Shown here in pieces: positions 26,661 to 36,746 of a DNA stretch of 64,000 nt. A program made the position numbers and the translations under genes. This DNA is from an uncultured Dehalococcoidia bacterium (GTDB lineage: Bacteria > Chloroflexota > Dehalococcoidia > Bin125), in NCBI GenBank assembly GCA_958295515.1, contig CATQGW010000001.1, positions 942,658 through 1,006,657 on the forward strand, read 5' to 3'. Position 1 is the first letter of the stretch, and the number at the start of each line of letters is the position of its first letter. Below the pieces are notes generated by a model, which saw only the letters and a program-made list of their open reading frames with translations, was not told where the DNA came from and ran no database searches.

Positions 26661-27974
26661 CTAGTGCGCCCCGGCCGGCTGCGCTTCGAACTGCGCCGCC
26701 TCCGTGGAGCCGCTCAGGGCGGTGGTGGAGGACTGGCCTTCGGTCACGGTCAGCAGCACCTCGTCGAAGTAGGACGTGCCCGCTTCGCGCTGGTGCTTGG
26801 TCGCCGTGTAGCCCTCGGCCTCGGCGGCGAACTCGCCCTCCTGCAGCTCGACGTAGGCGGCCATCCCGCGGTCGCGGTAGCCGCTGGCGAGGTTGAAGGT
26901 GTGGTAGTTGATCCCGTGCCAGCCGGCCAGGGTGATGAACTGGAAGCGGTAGCCCATGTCCGCCAGCTGCTCCTGGAAGGAAGCGATGGTGGCCTCGTCG
27001 AGGTGGCGCTTCCAGTTGAACGACGGCGAGCAGTTGTAGGAGAGCATCTTGTCGGGGTACTCGGCGTGGATCGCCTCCGCGAACTGGCGCGCCTCGTCGA
27101 TGTCGGGCGTCGAGGTCTCGCACCAGATCAGGTCCGCGTAGGGGGCGTAGGCGAGGCCGCGGGCGATCGCCGACTCGATGCCGCCGGTGACCGAGAAATA
27201 GCCCTCGGCGGTGCGCTCGCCGGTGGTGAACTCGCGGTCGCGCTCGTCAATGTCGGTCGTCAGCAGGGTGGCGCTGAGCGCGTCGGTGCGCGCCATCAGA
27301 ATCGTCGGCACGCCCATCATGTCCGCCGCCAGCCGCGCTGCCTGCAGCGTGCGCACGTGCTGCGAGGTGGGCACGAGCACCTTGCCGCCCATGTGCCCGC
27401 ACTTCTTCTCGGCGGCCAGCTGGTCCTCGAAGTGGACGCCCGCGGCGCCCGCTTCGATCATGTTGCGCATCAGCTCGAAGGCGTGGATCGGACCGCCGAA
27501 GCCGGCTTCCGCGTCGGCCACGATCGGCAGGTAGTAGTCGCGGTGATTGCGGCCCTCGAGGCGGTCCACCTGGTCGGCGCGCATCAGCGCGTTGTTGAGC
27601 CGCTTGACCAGCGCGGGGACGCTGTTGGAGGGGTAAAGGCTCTGGTCGGGGTAGGTGTGTTGCGCCTGGTTGGCGTCCGCGGCGACCTGCCAGCCGCTGA
27701 CGTAGACGGCTTCGAGGCCGGCCTTGGCCATCTGCACCGCCTGCGCGCCGGTGACGGCGCCGAAGGTGCGCACCAGCGGGCGGTCCTGGAGCGAGTTCCA
27801 GAGCCGCTGAGCGCCGGCATGCGCGAGCGTCGATTCGGGCAGAATGCCGGGGCGCAGCTTGAGCACGTCGGCCGCGCCGTAGTTGCGGTCCACGCCGCGC
27901 CAGCGCGCATCTTCCGCCCAGGAGCGCTCCAGCTCCCAAGCTGCCGCCGTCGAATCGGTGCCGTTCTGCGTCAT
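26661..27974 (-). CDS. aceA: Isocitrate lyase
   Basis: The 437-residue enzyme cleaves isocitrate to glyoxylate and succinate in the glyoxylate shunt. The catalytic loop KKCGHMGGK is intact (cysteine nucleophile), as are [25 protein letters not shown] with metal-binding aspartate, and the C-terminal NCSPSFNW. Length is standard for the bacterial tetrameric form. It lies 63 bases downstream of the malate synthase gene in the same direction, forming an aceBA unit that allows growth on acetyl-CoA-yielding compounds. Confidence 0.96.
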   Translation of the reverse strand: MTQNGTDSTAAAWELERSWAEDARWRGVDRNYGAADVLKLRPGILPESTLAHAGAQRLWNSLQDRPLVRTFGAVTGAQAVQMAKAGLEAVYVSGWQVAADANQAQHTYPDQSLYPSNSVPALVKRLNNALMRADQVDRLEGRNHRDYYLPIVADAEAGFGGPIHAFELMRNMIEAGAAGVHFEDQLAAEKKCGHMGGKVLVPTSQHVRTLQAARLAADMMGVPTILMARTDALSATLLTTDIDERDREFTTGERTAEGYFSVTGGIESAIARGLAYAPYADLIWCETSTPDIDEARQFAEAIHAEYPDKMLSYNCSPSFNWKRHLDEATIASFQEQLADMGYRFQFITLAGWHGINYHTFNLASGYRDRGMAAYVELQEGEFAAEAEGYTATKHQREAGTSYFDEVLLTVTEGQSSTTALSGSTEAAQFEAQPAGAH

Positions 27975-28037
27975 TCGATGCCCCCTGTGTCCTGCCGGTC
28001 GCCGATGACCGGTCGGTTCCTGTGTGCGCGCCCTCTC

Positions 28038-29624
28038 TCAGTCGAGATAGGCGTAGGCCGGCAGCGTGAGGAATTCGGTGAATTCCTCGTTGAGCACGAG
28101 CCCGTCGAGGATTTCACGGGCCACGCCGTAGCGCGACTCGCCGTCGCCGCCGAGCGCTTCGAGCTCTTCATCGCGGAGCTGTTCGTAGAGGTCGCTCGTG
28201 ATCACGCGGCCGTCGTCGAGCGTCGCGCCGTGGCGGAGCCACTGCCAGATTTGCCCGCGCGAGATTTCCGCGGTCGCCGCATCCTCCATCAGGTTGTTGA
28301 TCGCGGCCGCGCCGTTGCCGTTCAGCCAGGAGTTCAGGTACTGCAGGGCGACGCTGATGTTGAGCCGCAGCCCGGCTTCGGTGACGGTGCCGCCGCTGCG
28401 GTCCAGCGAGAGCAGCTGGGGGGCTTCGACCTCAACATCCTCACGCAGGCGTTCGCGCTGGTTGCGCGCACCGGCCAGTGCGCCCTCGAAGACCTCACGG
28501 GCGATCTGTACGAGGTCGGGGTGGGCGACCCAGGTGCCGTCGAATCCGTCGCCGGATTCGCGCTCTTTGTCTGCGCGCACGCCGGTCAGGGCGATCTCGT
28601 TGATCTCCGGATCGCGGCGCGAGGGGATGAAGGCGGCCATTCCGCCCATCGCATGCGCGCCGCGCTTGTGGCAGGTGCGCACCAGCAGCTCGGTGTAGGA
28701 GCGCATGAAGGGAGTGGTCATGGTCACTTGCACGCGGTCGGGCAGGCTGAACTCGGCGCGTGAGCGGAAGCGCTTGACCGCGCTGAAGATGTAATCCCAG
28801 CGCCCCGCGTTGAGGCCGGCGGAGTGGTCGCGCAGTTCGTAGAGGATTTCCTCCATCTCGAACGCGGCGGGCAGAGTTTCGATCAGCACCGTGGCGCGGA
28901 TGCTGCCCTGAGGCACGCCGAGCTCGTCCTGCGCGGCCACAAAGGCGTCGTTCCAGAGGCGCGCTTCGAGGTGGCTTTCGAGCTTGGGCAGGTAGAAGTA
29001 GGGCCCGGTGCCGCGGGCGATCCGCTCGGCCGCGTTGTGGAACATGTAGAGGCCGAAGTCGAACAGGCTGGCGGAGAGCGGCTCGCCGTCGACCGTGATG
29101 TGCTTCTCGTCGAGATGCCAACCGCGCGGACGGATCAGCAGGGTGGCGATCTGCTCGTTGAGCGTGCGCACGCTGCCGTCCGGGTTCTCGAAGGTGATTT
29201 CGCGGCGCACGGCGTCGCGCGCGTTGATCTGGCCGTTGACGACGTTGTCCCAAGTCGGCGAGAGGGAGTCTTCAAAGTCGGCCATAAAGGCGTCGGCGCC
29301 GGAGTTGAGCGCGCCGATCATCATCTTGCGGTCGACCGGACCCGTGATCTCCACCCAGCGCTGCTGGAGGTCGTCGGGGGTGGGCGCGACGTTCCAGCTC
29401 CCGAAGCGGATTTCCTCGGTGTCGGAGAGGAAGTCGGGCAGGATGCCGGCGTCGAATTCGGCCTGGCGCACTTCGCGGCGGGCCAGCAGCTCAAGGCGGC
29501 GGGCGTTGAAGCGGCGGTGCAGCACGGCCAGAAAGGCCAGTGCGTCCTCGCTCAGAATCTGTTCAAAGCCCTCGCTCAGCTCGCCCTCAACGTTCACACC
29601 CTGCGGCAAAGTCAACTCCGTCAT
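28038..29624 (-). CDS. aceB: Malate synthase A
   Basis: The 528-residue enzyme condenses glyoxylate with acetyl-CoA to malate. It has the isoform A signatures [29 protein letters not shown] with the catalytic arginine, and [11 protein letters not shown]. The closing segment [16 protein letters not shown] carries the usual malate synthase A C-terminus. Length is normal. It is first gene of the aceBA unit. The 330 bases upstream, shared with the divergent VOC gene, contain a 10-bp tandem repeat. Confidence 0.96.
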   Translation of the reverse strand: MTELTLPQGVNVEGELSEGFEQILSEDALAFLAVLHRRFNARRLELLARREVRQAEFDAGILPDFLSDTEEIRFGSWNVAPTPDDLQQRWVEITGPVDRKMMIGALNSGADAFMADFEDSLSPTWDNVVNGQINARDAVRREITFENPDGSVRTLNEQIATLLIRPRGWHLDEKHITVDGEPLSASLFDFGLYMFHNAAERIARGTGPYFYLPKLESHLEARLWNDAFVAAQDELGVPQGSIRATVLIETLPAAFEMEEILYELRDHSAGLNAGRWDYIFSAVKRFRSRAEFSLPDRVQVTMTTPFMRSYTELLVRTCHKRGAHAMGGMAAFIPSRRDPEINEIALTGVRADKERESGDGFDGTWVAHPDLVQIAREVFEGALAGARNQRERLREDVEVEAPQLLSLDRSGGTVTEAGLRLNISVALQYLNSWLNGNGAAAINNLMEDAATAEISRGQIWQWLRHGATLDDGRVITSDLYEQLRDEELEALGGDGESRYGVAREILDGLVLNEEFTEFLTLPAYAYLD

Positions 29625-29800
29625 GATCGTGTCCAGCTCTCTGTGCGGTGTCTGGTCGGCAGCGCCGCCCGCCGTGCATGTGAACGTCAGATTAATTTAG
29701 TCTGTGGCGCGTTCGCGTCAATGACTCCTATGTCGAACTATCCAGAAGTTCTATCACCACACACAGTCAGGCCATAGTCCGAGCGGAGCGCCGCCGCCGA

Positions 29801-29870
29801 ACACAATCGAACACAATCGAACACAATCGAACACAATCGAACACAGCCGAACACCACCGAACACCGTCGC
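29801..29870. repeat. 10-bp tandem repeat in the aceB/VOC divergent promoter region
   Basis: Seven consecutive 10-base units start at 29801. The first four are identical (ACACAATCGA) and the next three are degenerate (ACACAGCCGA, ACACCACCGA, ACACCGTCGC). A 10-base period keeps each unit on the same face of the helix. It sits between the aceB start (29624) and the VOC gene start (29958). The rest of 29625-29957 holds no gene that I can support. Confidence 0.85.
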
Positions 29871-29957
29871 ACGCGGGGTGTCCCTGAGAGAATGCGGCTC
29901 ACCGGCTTGGAACTGGATAGACTGAGGGAAAGACGGAACAGCCGTATCGGAGGCATC

Positions 29958-30551
29958 ATGCCGCTCAGCAACAGTCGCACCACCGGTGATTTCGAGATTT
30001 CGGGCGTCAACCATCTCGCGCTGGTTTGCAGCGACATGCAGCGCACGGTGGACTTCTACACGCAGGTGCTGGGCTTCCCGCTGGTCAAGACGATCGATCT
30101 GCCCGGCGGCCGCGGGCAGCATTTCTTCTTCGACATGGGCAACGGCGCGAGCCTGGCGTTCTTCTGGTTCCCCGACGCGCCGTCGCCGCAGCCCGGCATC
30201 TCCTCGCCGGACCCGGACACGTTCTTCGATCCGACCGCCGAGATCACCACGGCGGTGGCCTCGATGAACCATGTCGCCTTCGATGTGGCGCCGGAGCGGA
30301 TCGACCAGTACCGCGAGCGGCTGATCGAGCACGGCGTGCGCTGCACGCCGATCCTGAACCACGACGACTCGCCGCGCGGGATCAGCCTTGACGTAACCGA
30401 CACGACCTTCGTGCGCAGCGTCTACTTCTTCGACCCCGACGGGATCATGCTGGAGTTCGCCGCCTGGACGCGCGCGCTGGACGCCGGCGACGTGAGCCAC
30501 ACGCCAGCCCGCGCAATGCAAGCCGCCGAGGCCGTGCCGGCGGGCGACTGA
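29958..30551 (+). CDS. VOC/glyoxalase superfamily protein
   Basis: The 197-residue protein has two beta-alpha-beta-beta-beta modules of the vicinal oxygen chelate fold. ISGVNHLALVCSDMQRTVDF gives the first metal histidine, ASMNHVAFDV the second, and FFDPDGIMLEFAAW the glutamate. The family includes dioxygenases, glyoxalase and fosfomycin-resistance-type enzymes; the substrate is not predictable. The ATG at 29958 is chosen because CGGAGG lies just upstream. An in-frame upstream extension to 29892 lacks similarity to the fold. Confidence 0.85.
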   Translation: MPLSNSRTTGDFEISGVNHLALVCSDMQRTVDFYTQVLGFPLVKTIDLPGGRGQHFFFDMGNGASLAFFWFPDAPSPQPGISSPDPDTFFDPTAEITTAVASMNHVAFDVAPERIDQYRERLIEHGVRCTPILNHDDSPRGISLDVTDTTFVRSVYFFDPDGIMLEFAAWTRALDAGDVSHTPARAMQAAEAVPAGD

Positions 30552-30785
30552 CCACCTCTTCAACGCCCCTCGTTCTCTGTATCCACGACCACAGAACGGT
30601 CGGTGGGCAAGCCGTCTCCGCGCGAAATGCCGAACTGCTTACGCGGGCGTTGCCGTCGCCACACATTGGGCGTGCAACCTGATGCAGACGGGGGAACAAA
30701 GCCGCGCCCGCGAGCGTAATGTAGGCGTGCCCCCGTAGCCCCTGTCGCAGTGACGGCAGGCTGCACGGCACGGAAAGGGAGGCGA

Positions 30786-32282
<1,497 letters not shown>

Positions 32283-32320
32283 GGGATTCCTCCTGCCCCT
32301 GGCAGGGGGCTGTCGAGCAG

Positions 32321-32350
32321 CGGGGGGTTGGGCAACCGCCCAACCCCCCG
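32321..32350 (+). terminator. Hairpin downstream of the sigma factor gene
   Basis: A perfect 13-base stem, CGGGGGGTTGGGC with its complement, encloses the four-base loop AACC. It starts about 40 bases after the rpoD stop codon. No T-run follows, so termination may be assisted or the element may protect the 3' end. Confidence 0.65.
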
Positions 32351-32375
32351 CCTCCGTCACTCCCACGCCCCCTTT

Positions 32376-32557
32376 CCGTCATACCCGCGCCCCGCCGCGG
32401 GTATCTCGCCGCCGCCAGCACCAACGCCACGCGCGGCCTCCCCCCGCCCCCATGACCACACCCCTCTTTCCGTCATTCCCGCCCCCGAGCGGGAATCTCC
32501 CTGTCCAACCTCCGAAGCCGCGCCGCGAGATACCCGCAGCAAGCGCGGGTATGACGG
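32376..32557. repeat. REP/MITE-like repeats, copies 4 and 5
   Basis: A half-element occupies 32376-32406 (CCGTCATACCCGCG...GCGGGTATCT). A full two-arm element occupies 32470-32557 with left arm CCGTCATTCCCGCCCCCGAG and right arm GAGATACCCGCAGC..GCGGGTATGACGG. Their spacer resembles that of copy 2 (CCAACCTCCGAAGCCGCGCC against CCGACCTCTGAAGCCCCGCC). They fill the sigma factor to tRNA-Gly gap; nothing else was seen there. Confidence 0.7.
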
Positions 32558-32673
32558 AGTTGCGGGGCGGGTACGACGGAGGCAGGCCGCGGGAATGGCG
32601 GATGCCGCGAGGATGACGAATTGGGAGCCGCGAGGGTTTGGAGAGGAGAATTGGCGAGTAGGATGAGTACGGC

Positions 32674-32748
32674 GCGGGGGTAGCTCAGGGGTAGAGCTCC
32701 TGCCTTCCAAGCAGGTGGCCGCGGGTTCGAATCCCGTCCCCCGCTCCA
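32674..32748 (+). tRNA. tRNA-Gly (anticodon TCC)
   Basis: A complete cloverleaf is visible. The seven-base acceptor stem GCGGGGG pairs with CCCCCGC, the D arm reads GCTCAGGGGTAGAGC, and the anticodon loop CTTCCAA gives TCC. The T arm contains GGTTCGAATCC. The discriminator base is T and the 3' CCA is encoded. The convergent GyrI-like gene ends 12 bases later. Confidence 0.97.
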
Positions 32749-32759
32749 GCCTGACTTCC

Positions 32760-33221
32760 TCACTTCAGCGGTACGATCACCTGAGTCAGCCACTTCGAGG
32801 GGTCCGGCTCCGCTTCCGGGTCTGTGATGTAGCGCTCTTGATGCGCCCCGCCCGGCTCCCGCCCCTGCTCCGCGCACCAGGCCAGCGCCGCCTGATGCGC
32901 CGCGCCGATCTCCGTATACGGTCCGTAGAAGTCCACCTGGAGCGCCTCGCCCGCCGGCAGCTCGATCAGCGTCAGCGGCGCCGACGGCGCGTAGCCTGCG
33001 CCCACTTCCACGCCGGCCGAGACATCCGTTTGCGCGCCATCCATCGCGTGATACAGCGCCACAACGTGCCCGATGTCGGGCGCGCCCTCCTGGGCGGCCT
33101 GGCCGAAGGCGGCCGGGAAGAGCCGCGCGAATGCGTCGCTCAATTCGGGCGTGGCCACCTGCTCGCGCAGGGCGGCGACATAGCGCGTGGGCAACTCCAC
33201 CAGTTCAACCGTCAGGGTCAT
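32760..33221 (-). CDS. GyrI-like/AraC effector-binding domain protein
   Basis: The 153-residue protein consists of one GyrI-like small-molecule-binding domain. The first repeat is VELVELPTRYVAALREQV and the second is LTLIELPAGEALQVDFYGPY, the SHS2-type pair seen in SbmC/GyrI and Rob-type effector domains. There is no DNA-binding domain. Such stand-alone proteins bind or hydrolyse xenobiotics. Its start overlaps the preceding formyl-THF cyclo-ligase stop by four bases, so the two are translationally coupled. Confidence 0.78.
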   Translation of the reverse strand: MTLTVELVELPTRYVAALREQVATPELSDAFARLFPAAFGQAAQEGAPDIGHVVALYHAMDGAQTDVSAGVEVGAGYAPSAPLTLIELPAGEALQVDFYGPYTEIGAAHQAALAWCAEQGREPGGAHQERYITDPEAEPDPSKWLTQVIVPLK

Positions 33222-33796
33222 CGTCGGCTCGTTTCTTCGCTGTCGATCACTTGCAGCTCGGTAACCACTTTATGCATACGCGCGTCGTGCGCGTCAATGG
33301 GCGTTGCCTCAAGCAGTTGAAGCTCATAGGTAAGGCCGATGCGCGGGGCGTCGAGCTCGCGCAGCAGGCGGTCGTAGAAGCCGCGTCCCATCCCCAGCCG
33401 CCCGCCGCGGCGGTCGAAGGCGAGGCCGGGCAGCAGGAAGAGATCCACCCGCTCGGCCGCAACGCGCGGAGCGCGTTGCGGGTCCGGCTCCCACAGACCG
33501 AACGCGCCGCGTTCCAGCTGGTCCGGCGCGCGCACCCGGCGCAGCTCCAGCTGATCGCCGGCGACGCGCGGGCAGAGCAGCGACTTACCCGCCGCCAGGC
33601 AGGCCGCGGCCAGACGCCAGGTCTCGACCTCGCCGGGCAGCGCGCCGATGAAGAGCTGCACGGTTTCCGCCCGCCGCCACTCCTCCAGCCCCTGCACGCG
33701 CGCGGCGATGGCGGCGGACCAGGCCGTGCGCAGTTCGGCGGGAATCGCGGCGCGATGGGCGCGCAGGCGGCGGCGCAGCGTTGCTTTGTCCGACAC
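33218..33796 (-). CDS. 5-formyltetrahydrofolate cyclo-ligase
   Basis: The 192-residue enzyme converts 5-formyl-THF to 5,10-methenyl-THF using ATP, recycling a stored folate. The signature LLPGLAFDRRGGRLGMGRGF includes the nucleotide- and folate-binding loop, and the N-terminal KATLRRRLRAHRAAIP is the usual opening. Length is typical. It is the middle gene of a three-gene run (SMP-30-like, cyclo-ligase, GyrI-like), four bases after the SMP-30-like stop. Confidence 0.93.
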   Translation of the reverse strand: MSDKATLRRRLRAHRAAIPAELRTAWSAAIAARVQGLEEWRRAETVQLFIGALPGEVETWRLAAACLAAGKSLLCPRVAGDQLELRRVRAPDQLERGAFGLWEPDPQRAPRVAAERVDLFLLPGLAFDRRGGRLGMGRGFYDRLLRELDAPRIGLTYELQLLEATPIDAHDARMHKVVTELQVIDSEETSRR

Positions 33797-33799
33797 GTG

Positions 33800-34657
33800 C
33801 TAGGGCAGCCCCGCGCTGCCGACCTCGACCTCGAAGGCGCGGATGCGCGCGGTGCGCGGGTCGCCCGGCTCAGGCGCGGAGCTCTTGGCCTCCAGAGTGA
33901 ACAGCGTCTTGCGCTCGGGGCCGCCGAGCATGCAGGCGTAGACGCCGAAATCGGCGACATCGATCCGCTCGACGACCTCGCCGCCTTCGGCAACGCGGGC
34001 GACGGCGCCGGGCATTGTGGGCACGGCGACCCAAATGCAGCCCTCCGCATCAAGGCAGATGCCGTCGGGCGGCCCCACTGCGCTCTTGGCCAGGTCCGCC
34101 CAGACGCGGCGGTTGACGAGCGAGCCGTCGGCGGCAATGCCGAACGCCGTCAGCCGCCGTCCCCAGCTCTCCCCCACAATCAGCGTCTTGCCGTCGGGCG
34201 TGATCACGCTGCCGTTGGGGAATTCCAGCCCGTCGGCGGCGATGCTCGCCTCGCCGTCGGGCGTCACGCGCACAATGGTGGTGGCGCGTGGCTGCTCGCC
34301 GGCGGCGAAGTCGAAGCCGAAGTTGCCGATGTAAGCGTTGCCCTCGGCGTCGACGACCATGTCGTTGCAGTGGTGGGGCGCGTATGCGGAGATGTCGGCG
34401 ACTTCGTAGAGGCCGTCAGGGTCGAGGCGCAGGAGCTTGCGGTCGGTCATCGAGACGATTAGCAGGCGTCCGTCGGGCAGCCAGCCGAGGCCGGAGGGCT
34501 GGTTGGGGACCTGCGCGATGGTCTCGCGGTTGCCGTCGAGGTCCACGGCGACGACTTCGTGAGCATGCATGTCGGAGAACCAGAGGCGTCCGTCATGCCA
34601 ACGCGGCCCTTCGGGAAAGACAAGGTTGTCAAGCAGTGTGCGCGCTTCGCGGGGCAT
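33800..34657 (-). CDS. SMP-30/gluconolactonase/LRE family protein
   Basis: The 285-residue protein is a six-bladed beta-propeller of the SMP-30 family: LVFPEGPRWHDGRLWFSDMH with the metal glutamate, VDAEGNAYIGNFGFD, LEFPNGSVITPDGKTLIVGE with the Asn ligand, and DGICLDAEGCIWVAVP with the Asp ligand. Members hydrolyse sugar lactones with a divalent metal; the exact lactone is unknown. The ATG at 34657 is preferred because GGAGAAG precedes it and the fold begins there. It leads the folate cyclo-ligase operon. Confidence 0.87.
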   Translation of the reverse strand: MPREARTLLDNLVFPEGPRWHDGRLWFSDMHAHEVVAVDLDGNRETIAQVPNQPSGLGWLPDGRLLIVSMTDRKLLRLDPDGLYEVADISAYAPHHCNDMVVDAEGNAYIGNFGFDFAAGEQPRATTIVRVTPDGEASIAADGLEFPNGSVITPDGKTLIVGESWGRRLTAFGIAADGSLVNRRVWADLAKSAVGPPDGICLDAEGCIWVAVPTMPGAVARVAEGGEVVERIDVADFGVYACMLGGPERKTLFTLEAKSSAPEPGDPRTARIRAFEVEVGSAGLP

Positions 34658-34764
34658 TGGCTTCTCCGTTCGGGTGTGGAACACGATAGCCAACCCCGCC
34701 TTGCCGCAGGCGTGCAGCCAGCGGAGCTGCCGGCCGGATGTGCATGGCCTACAATTGCGGGACG

Positions 34765-35055
34765 ATGGCCAAGGAACCGTGCGTTTACATCCTTGCCAGC
34801 AAGCGGAATGGGACGACGTACATCGGCGTCACCTCCGACTTGCCCAAGCGAGTGTGGGAGCACAAACAAGGTCTGGTCGAGGGCTTCACGAAACGCTACG
34901 GCGTCCGCACTCTCGTTTGGTATGAGCCACACGACTCGATGTATGAAGCGATCACGCGCGAAAAGCAGCTCAAGCGTTGGAAGCGTGCTTGGAAATTCCG
35001 CTTGATCAGGGAGTCGAATCCTACTTGGCGGGACTTGTACGACGACCTCGCTTGA
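34765..35055 (+). CDS. GIY-YIG nuclease domain protein
   Basis: The 96-residue protein contains the complete small GIY-YIG domain. CVYILASKRNGTTYIGVTSD supplies the paired tyrosine motifs, followed by an arginine in PKRVWEHKQG and the acidic helix EAITREKQLKRWKR. It is the short stand-alone form often annotated as a putative endonuclease. It has no DNA-binding extension. It could act in DNA repair or be a mobile-element relic. It lies immediately upstream of an unusual tandem repeat array. Confidence 0.85.
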   Translation: MAKEPCVYILASKRNGTTYIGVTSDLPKRVWEHKQGLVEGFTKRYGVRTLVWYEPHDSMYEAITREKQLKRWKRAWKFRLIRESNPTWRDLYDDLA

Positions 35056-35133
35056 CGCCCGGCGCTCCCGTCGCAGTTGGGTCCTTTGCCTTGGAGCCTC
35101 TATGTCATTCCTGCCGGCTACTCTGTCGCTCTT

Positions 35134-35301
35134 GACAACTTCTCGCTCATTCTTGCCGACCATTCCGTCGTTCGTGACAACTTTTCGCTCATTCTTGCCG
35201 ACCGTTCCGTCGTTCGTGACAACTTCTCGCTCATTTTTGCCGATCGTTCCGTCGTTCGTGACAACTTCTCGCTCATTCTTGCTGACTTTTCCGTCATTCC
35301 T
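35134..35301. repeat. 42-bp tandem repeat, four units
   Basis: Four consecutive 42-base units begin at 35134, 35176, 35218 and 35260, each starting GACAACTTYTCGCTCATT and containing CCGTCGTTCGT. They differ at a few positions and the last decays into CCGTCATTCC of the adjacent inverted-repeat element. Because 42 is a multiple of three, frames on both strands stay open with a 14-residue period, but they look non-coding. A variant partial unit (CATTCCTGCCGGCTACTCTG) precedes the array. Confidence 0.85.
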
Positions 35302-35455
35302 GCGCAGGCAGGAATCCACGCGGGCACCCAAAGCGCGTTGGTCTGCCTGGTGACTGACGGCGCTGCCAAGCCCGTTCGGTGGCCCGTCGAAGGCCGAGGC
35401 GTGTACGGGCGTTGGTAGATCGCGTGGATTCCTGCCTGCGCAGGAATGACGGAAA
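35288..35455. mobile_element. MITE-like element with 32-bp perfect terminal inverted repeats
   Basis: The left arm CCGTCATTCCTGCGCAGGCA (full arm 35291-35322) and the right arm 35421-35452 are exact reverse complements over 32 bases, extending a few more to 35288 and 35455. They flank about 98 bases of unrelated DNA with no gene. Each arm contains its own palindrome CCTGCGCAGG. The element is the longest member of the dispersed repeat family here. Clear target-site duplications were not seen. The rest of 35056-35600 is non-coding as far as I can tell. Confidence 0.65.
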
Positions 35456-35600
35456 GGGGTGAGGACTGACGAAAAGAGAGTCCGGCACGACAGGAAAAAG
35501 AGGCCGGCACGGCGGGAAAGGGAGGTGGCATGGCTGAGAGGAGATCGGGGTGACGGATTTAGGGTGCGGGCTGCGCGGTCGGGCGAGTTGGCCTTGTTGC

Positions 35601-35840
35601 TTAGGCGGACTCGCGGAGTGGTTTGCCCGGCTTGCGTTCGGCGGCGCGGCGATCGGCCTCGGCGAGAGCGGCTTGGCGGATGAATTGCGTGATGGGGGCG
35701 CCGCGCCCCATGCCGCGTTTGAGGCGCTGGGTGTCCTCCGGCGAGAATTCGACCTCGATCGTCATCCGAGCGGGACGCCGGCGGTCGCCGAGCAGCTCGA
35801 ACGTGTCAGCGGTCATTTCCTCGTCGTGGTGTGTGGTCAT
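35601..35840 (-). CDS. Orphan antitoxin-like protein
   Basis: The 79-residue protein shares its C-terminal helices (GRGAPITQFIRQAALAEADR) with the antitoxin at 25991-26251. In the middle, MTIEVEFSPEDTQRLKRGMG corresponds to LRLEIDFDQEDMARLGAR there. Its ATG overlaps the stop of a remnant of a toxin C-terminus exactly as in the intact pair. The toxin itself is gone, so this is either a relic or an antitoxin retained for protection. Downstream lies the repeat-rich stretch. Confidence 0.6.
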   Translation of the reverse strand: MTTHHDEEMTADTFELLGDRRRPARMTIEVEFSPEDTQRLKRGMGRGAPITQFIRQAALAEADRRAAERKPGKPLRESA

Positions 35841-35875
35841 TGATGGCGCGTCCTTCTACCTGGTTGATGGTAGCG
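35837..35875 (-). pseudogene. Remnant of toxin C-terminus
   Basis: The last twelve codons before the stop read RYHQPGRRTRHQ, matching SRYRQPGGRVRRR at the end of the toxin at 26248-26586. The TGA overlaps the antitoxin ATG in the same way. Upstream sequence no longer matches and runs into the 3' end of pyrK. It appears that a deletion removed most of the toxin gene. Confidence 0.5.
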
Positions 35876-35937
35876 TCGTTGCCGGTGAGTCCGTCGCTTG
35901 GGATTTCCATGGTCAGGGGGCTCCGGAATCGATGCGG

Positions 35938-36738
35938 TCACGCCCGGCCGTATACATCCAGCAGATCGAACCGCGGACCGTCCTTGCAGCAGAGTTTGAC
36001 GCCGCGTTTGGTGAAGACGGCGCAGCCGTAGCAGATGCCGACGCCGCAGGCCATTTCGGTTTCCATGAGGATTTGGACGGGGCGGCGGAGGCCGTCGGCG
36101 CGGACCGCCGACGCCATGCTGCGGAACATGGGGACGGGGCCGCAGGCGAAGCTTTGGTCGGCCCAGCTGAGGTGTTGGGCGAAGAGCTCGGTGACCAGTC
36201 CCTGATGCCCTTGCGAGCCGTCCTCGGTGCTGACGTAGTACTCGACTTCGGGCGGGAGCAGGTCGGCGGGGAAGACGCCGCCTGCGCTGCGCGCGCCGAA
36301 GCAGAGGGCGACGGCGCGGCCGCGCCGGACCTGCTGGTCGGCGAGCGCGACGAGCGGGGCGACGCCTACGCCGCCGCCGACCAGCAGCAGGCTGCGGGCG
36401 TGGCGCTGCACCTCGAAGCCGCGTCCCAGCGGGCCGGTCATCCAGAGCGCGTCGCCGGGGCGTTGGGCGGCCATCGCCTCGGTCACGCGCCCGACCACGG
36501 CGTAGAGGAGCGCGAACTGACGCTCGCCGCCGCCGCCGCCTTCGACGTTGCGAAATCGGTAGTAGGAAAAGGCGCGGGGCAGGAGCGGATCGAACGCGCC
36601 GGATTCCCAGCCGGGATCGACCATCACGAACTGGCCGGGGGCAGCGTTGGCGGCGAGTTCGGGGGCGTCGTACCAGGTGACGAACACGCCGGGCGTGATT
36701 TCGGTTGTTTCCAGTACCTGCGCGGCGGCGCGCTGCAT
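35938..36738 (-). CDS. pyrK: Dihydroorotate dehydrogenase electron transfer subunit
   Basis: The 266-residue protein has an FAD-binding ferredoxin-reductase fold (APGQFVMVDPG; LLPRAFSYYRF). Next comes an NAD-binding segment (LLLVGGGVGVAPLVALADQ), then a C-terminal [2Fe-2S] site with cysteines in ACGVGICYGCAV and KLCCKDGPRF. PyrK passes electrons from the PyrDB dehydrogenase to NAD+. It is the last gene of the pyrimidine operon, nine bases after carB. The expected pyrD partner does not follow here, so it must be encoded elsewhere. Confidence 0.92.
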   Translation of the reverse strand: MQRAAAQVLETTEITPGVFVTWYDAPELAANAAPGQFVMVDPGWESGAFDPLLPRAFSYYRFRNVEGGGGGERQFALLYAVVGRVTEAMAAQRPGDALWMTGPLGRGFEVQRHARSLLLVGGGVGVAPLVALADQQVRRGRAVALCFGARSAGGVFPADLLPPEVEYYVSTEDGSQGHQGLVTELFAQHLSWADQSFACGPVPMFRSMASAVRADGLRRPVQILMETEMACGVGICYGCAVFTKRGVKLCCKDGPRFDLLDVYGRA

Positions 36739-36746
36739 TGGCGCGC

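Noticed and set aside
29754..30046. Minus-strand frames with cysteine-rich repeats (CVRLCSIVFD)
   Set aside because: They are a translation of the 10-bp tandem repeat and lack a start site or family match.
35134..35301. Possible CRISPR array
   Set aside because: The units are contiguous with no unique spacers, and no cas genes are present.
35077..35418. 113-codon plus-strand frame with a 14-residue repeat, and antisense repeats of similar kind
   Set aside because: It arises because the 42-bp tandem unit is a multiple of three; there is no ribosome site and it runs into the inverted-repeat element.
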